Assembly: GCA_021159805.1 (NCBI GenBank)
Contig: JAGHDT010000286.1
Coordinates: 1-5,327 of the forward strand
Reading direction: 5' to 3'
DNA from: Anaerolineae bacterium
Lineage (GTDB): Bacteria > Chloroflexota > Anaerolineae > B4-G1 > SLSP01
Length of the DNA stretch: 5,327 nt
Made by a program: the position numbers and the translations under genes. Below are positions 4,905 to 5,327 of the stretch, piece after piece. The notes under the pieces are model-generated. The model was not told the DNA's origin. It did no database searches and worked only from the letters and a program-made list of their open reading frames with translations. Positions within the stretch are counted from its first letter, which is position 1. Every line of letters starts with the position of its first letter.

Positions 4905-4942
4905 AACAGGCGCCCAGCCGATCGGCTGGGCGCCTGTTTTCT
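4905..4942 (+). terminator. Strong intrinsic terminator after the SPFH gene
   Basis: A perfect 15-bp stem, AACAGGCGCCCAGCC (4905-4919) with its exact complement (4924-4938), closes a GATC loop and runs into TTTT-C-T (4937-4942). It begins 20 nt after the TGA. T-residues follow only in the rightward direction, so it mainly serves the SPFH unit, though the symmetric stem could also hinder transcripts arriving from the convergent gene. Confidence 0.93.
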
Positions 4943-5013
4943 GCCGTGATAGAGAAAGTGATTGCGCGGCTGTTCACGCACAGGCCCGAACTAACAGGTC
5001 GGCGCACACCAAG

Positions 5014-5027
5014 GGCTGCAAACAGCC
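5014..5027 (-). terminator. Possible weak terminator of the rightmost gene
   Basis: GGCTG-CAAA-CAGCC is a five-base-pair hairpin in the 172-bp gap between the SPFH terminator and the leftward gene ending at 5115. On the minus strand it is followed by CTTGGTG, not a proper T-run, so the call is tentative. I see nothing else in this gap. Confidence 0.2.
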
Positions 5028-5114
5028 TGCGATCGACGTAGGGGGAAGTGTTACTCTGCGATCTCCGTGCTCCGTGACGCGCGTAGGCGACCACGAGGTC
5101 TGCTTTGGCGGCGT

Positions 5115-5327
5115 CTACTCGGCCTCAGCCTCCCCGTCGAGCAGCAAAGCCTTGGCCAGCAATGCCTTGATCTCCTCGGATAACCTGGGTCTCAGCGGGT
5201 TCTTGCGCAGCCAGCGCTTGAGCGTGGTGACGCGCATGGTCGGGACCGGCACAGTATCAACGTCAACATCAAGCTCGACCTCCGCCTGCGTGAACAAAAT
5301 CACGGCACGCAGCGGTATCTCCGTCCC
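5115..5327 (-). CDS. C-terminal end of an unidentified gene, possibly a NERD-domain protein (runs off the right edge)
   Basis: The leftward frame is open from the window edge (base 5327) to a TAG at 5115-5117, giving at least 70 residues. A GTG at 5303 could be a start, but the frame continues upstream through TEIPLRAVILF, so this is more likely the end of a longer gene. The fragment has a hydrophobic strand (VILFTQAEVELDV), a second short strand (VPVPTMRV), a basic helix (TLKRWLRKNPLRPRL), then an acidic helical tail. The order 'V-I-L-F-T, aspartate-rich strand, P-V-P, K-x-L-K-x-W/F-L' resembles the end of NERD (nuclease-related) domain proteins as I remember them. The nuclease core lies outside, so this is a guess. 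It converges on the SPFH unit and no function can be assigned. Confidence 0.5.
   Translation of the reverse strand, partial: GTEIPLRAVILFTQAEVELDVDVDTVPVPTMRVTTLKRWLRKNPLRPRLSEEIKALLAKALLLDGEAEAE

Noticed and set aside
1..5327. CRISPR array, insertion sequence or integration site
   Set aside because: No spaced direct repeats, transposase motifs, terminal inverted repeats of an element, or tRNA-associated duplications were seen.

Overview
This GC-rich bacterial window most resembles an Anaerolineae-type Chloroflexota genome. The hints are the N-terminal half of an O-antigen ligase of the type I associate with that group, a THEP1-type NTPase, and a YdjI-like SPFH protein ending in a GYF_2 domain with a small helical partner gene. 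This assignment is inferred from the gene set; no rRNA or other marker gene is present.

Left part, minus strand (2149 down to 1): an apparent three-gene operon for cell-surface polysaccharide. It runs from an extended-SDR sugar-nucleotide enzyme of the UDP-glucuronate decarboxylase (UXS) type, to a Nudix hydrolase whose ATG shares one base with the upstream stop, then after 46 bp to the N-terminal 229 residues of a multi-membrane O-antigen ligase/polymerase-like protein cut by the window edge. The first gene would make an NDP-sugar (possibly UDP-xylose), the last would ligate or polymerise glycan at the membrane, and the Nudix enzyme's role is open.

Centre: a 70-bp divergent spacer (2150-2219) holds two face-to-face promoters whose -10 boxes overlap. 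One drives the polysaccharide operon. The other drives a THEP1-family nucleoside-triphosphatase on the plus strand (2220-2744).

A 430-bp non-coding stretch (2745-3175) follows. It contains several GC-rich hairpins, two of them mutually exclusive, then a good extended -10 promoter at 2980-3008 flanked and overlapped by inverted repeats. A leader of about 160 nt runs from there to the next gene.

Right part, plus strand: a two-gene unit. The first gene encodes a small, charged, helical protein, and its reading frame is broken by an apparent single-base deletion near 3496 (N-terminal part 3176-3502, remainder 3496-3690). The second (3767-4885) encodes a YdjI-like SPFH protein with a glycine-rich segment, a proline-rich linker and a C-terminal GYF_2 domain. 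A 15-bp perfect-stem intrinsic terminator closes the unit. By analogy with the Bacillus pspA-ydjGHI locus, a membrane or envelope-stress role is the best guess, but it is inference.

Right edge, minus strand: the C-terminal end of a gene entering from outside the window, possibly a NERD-domain protein, convergent with the SPFH unit.
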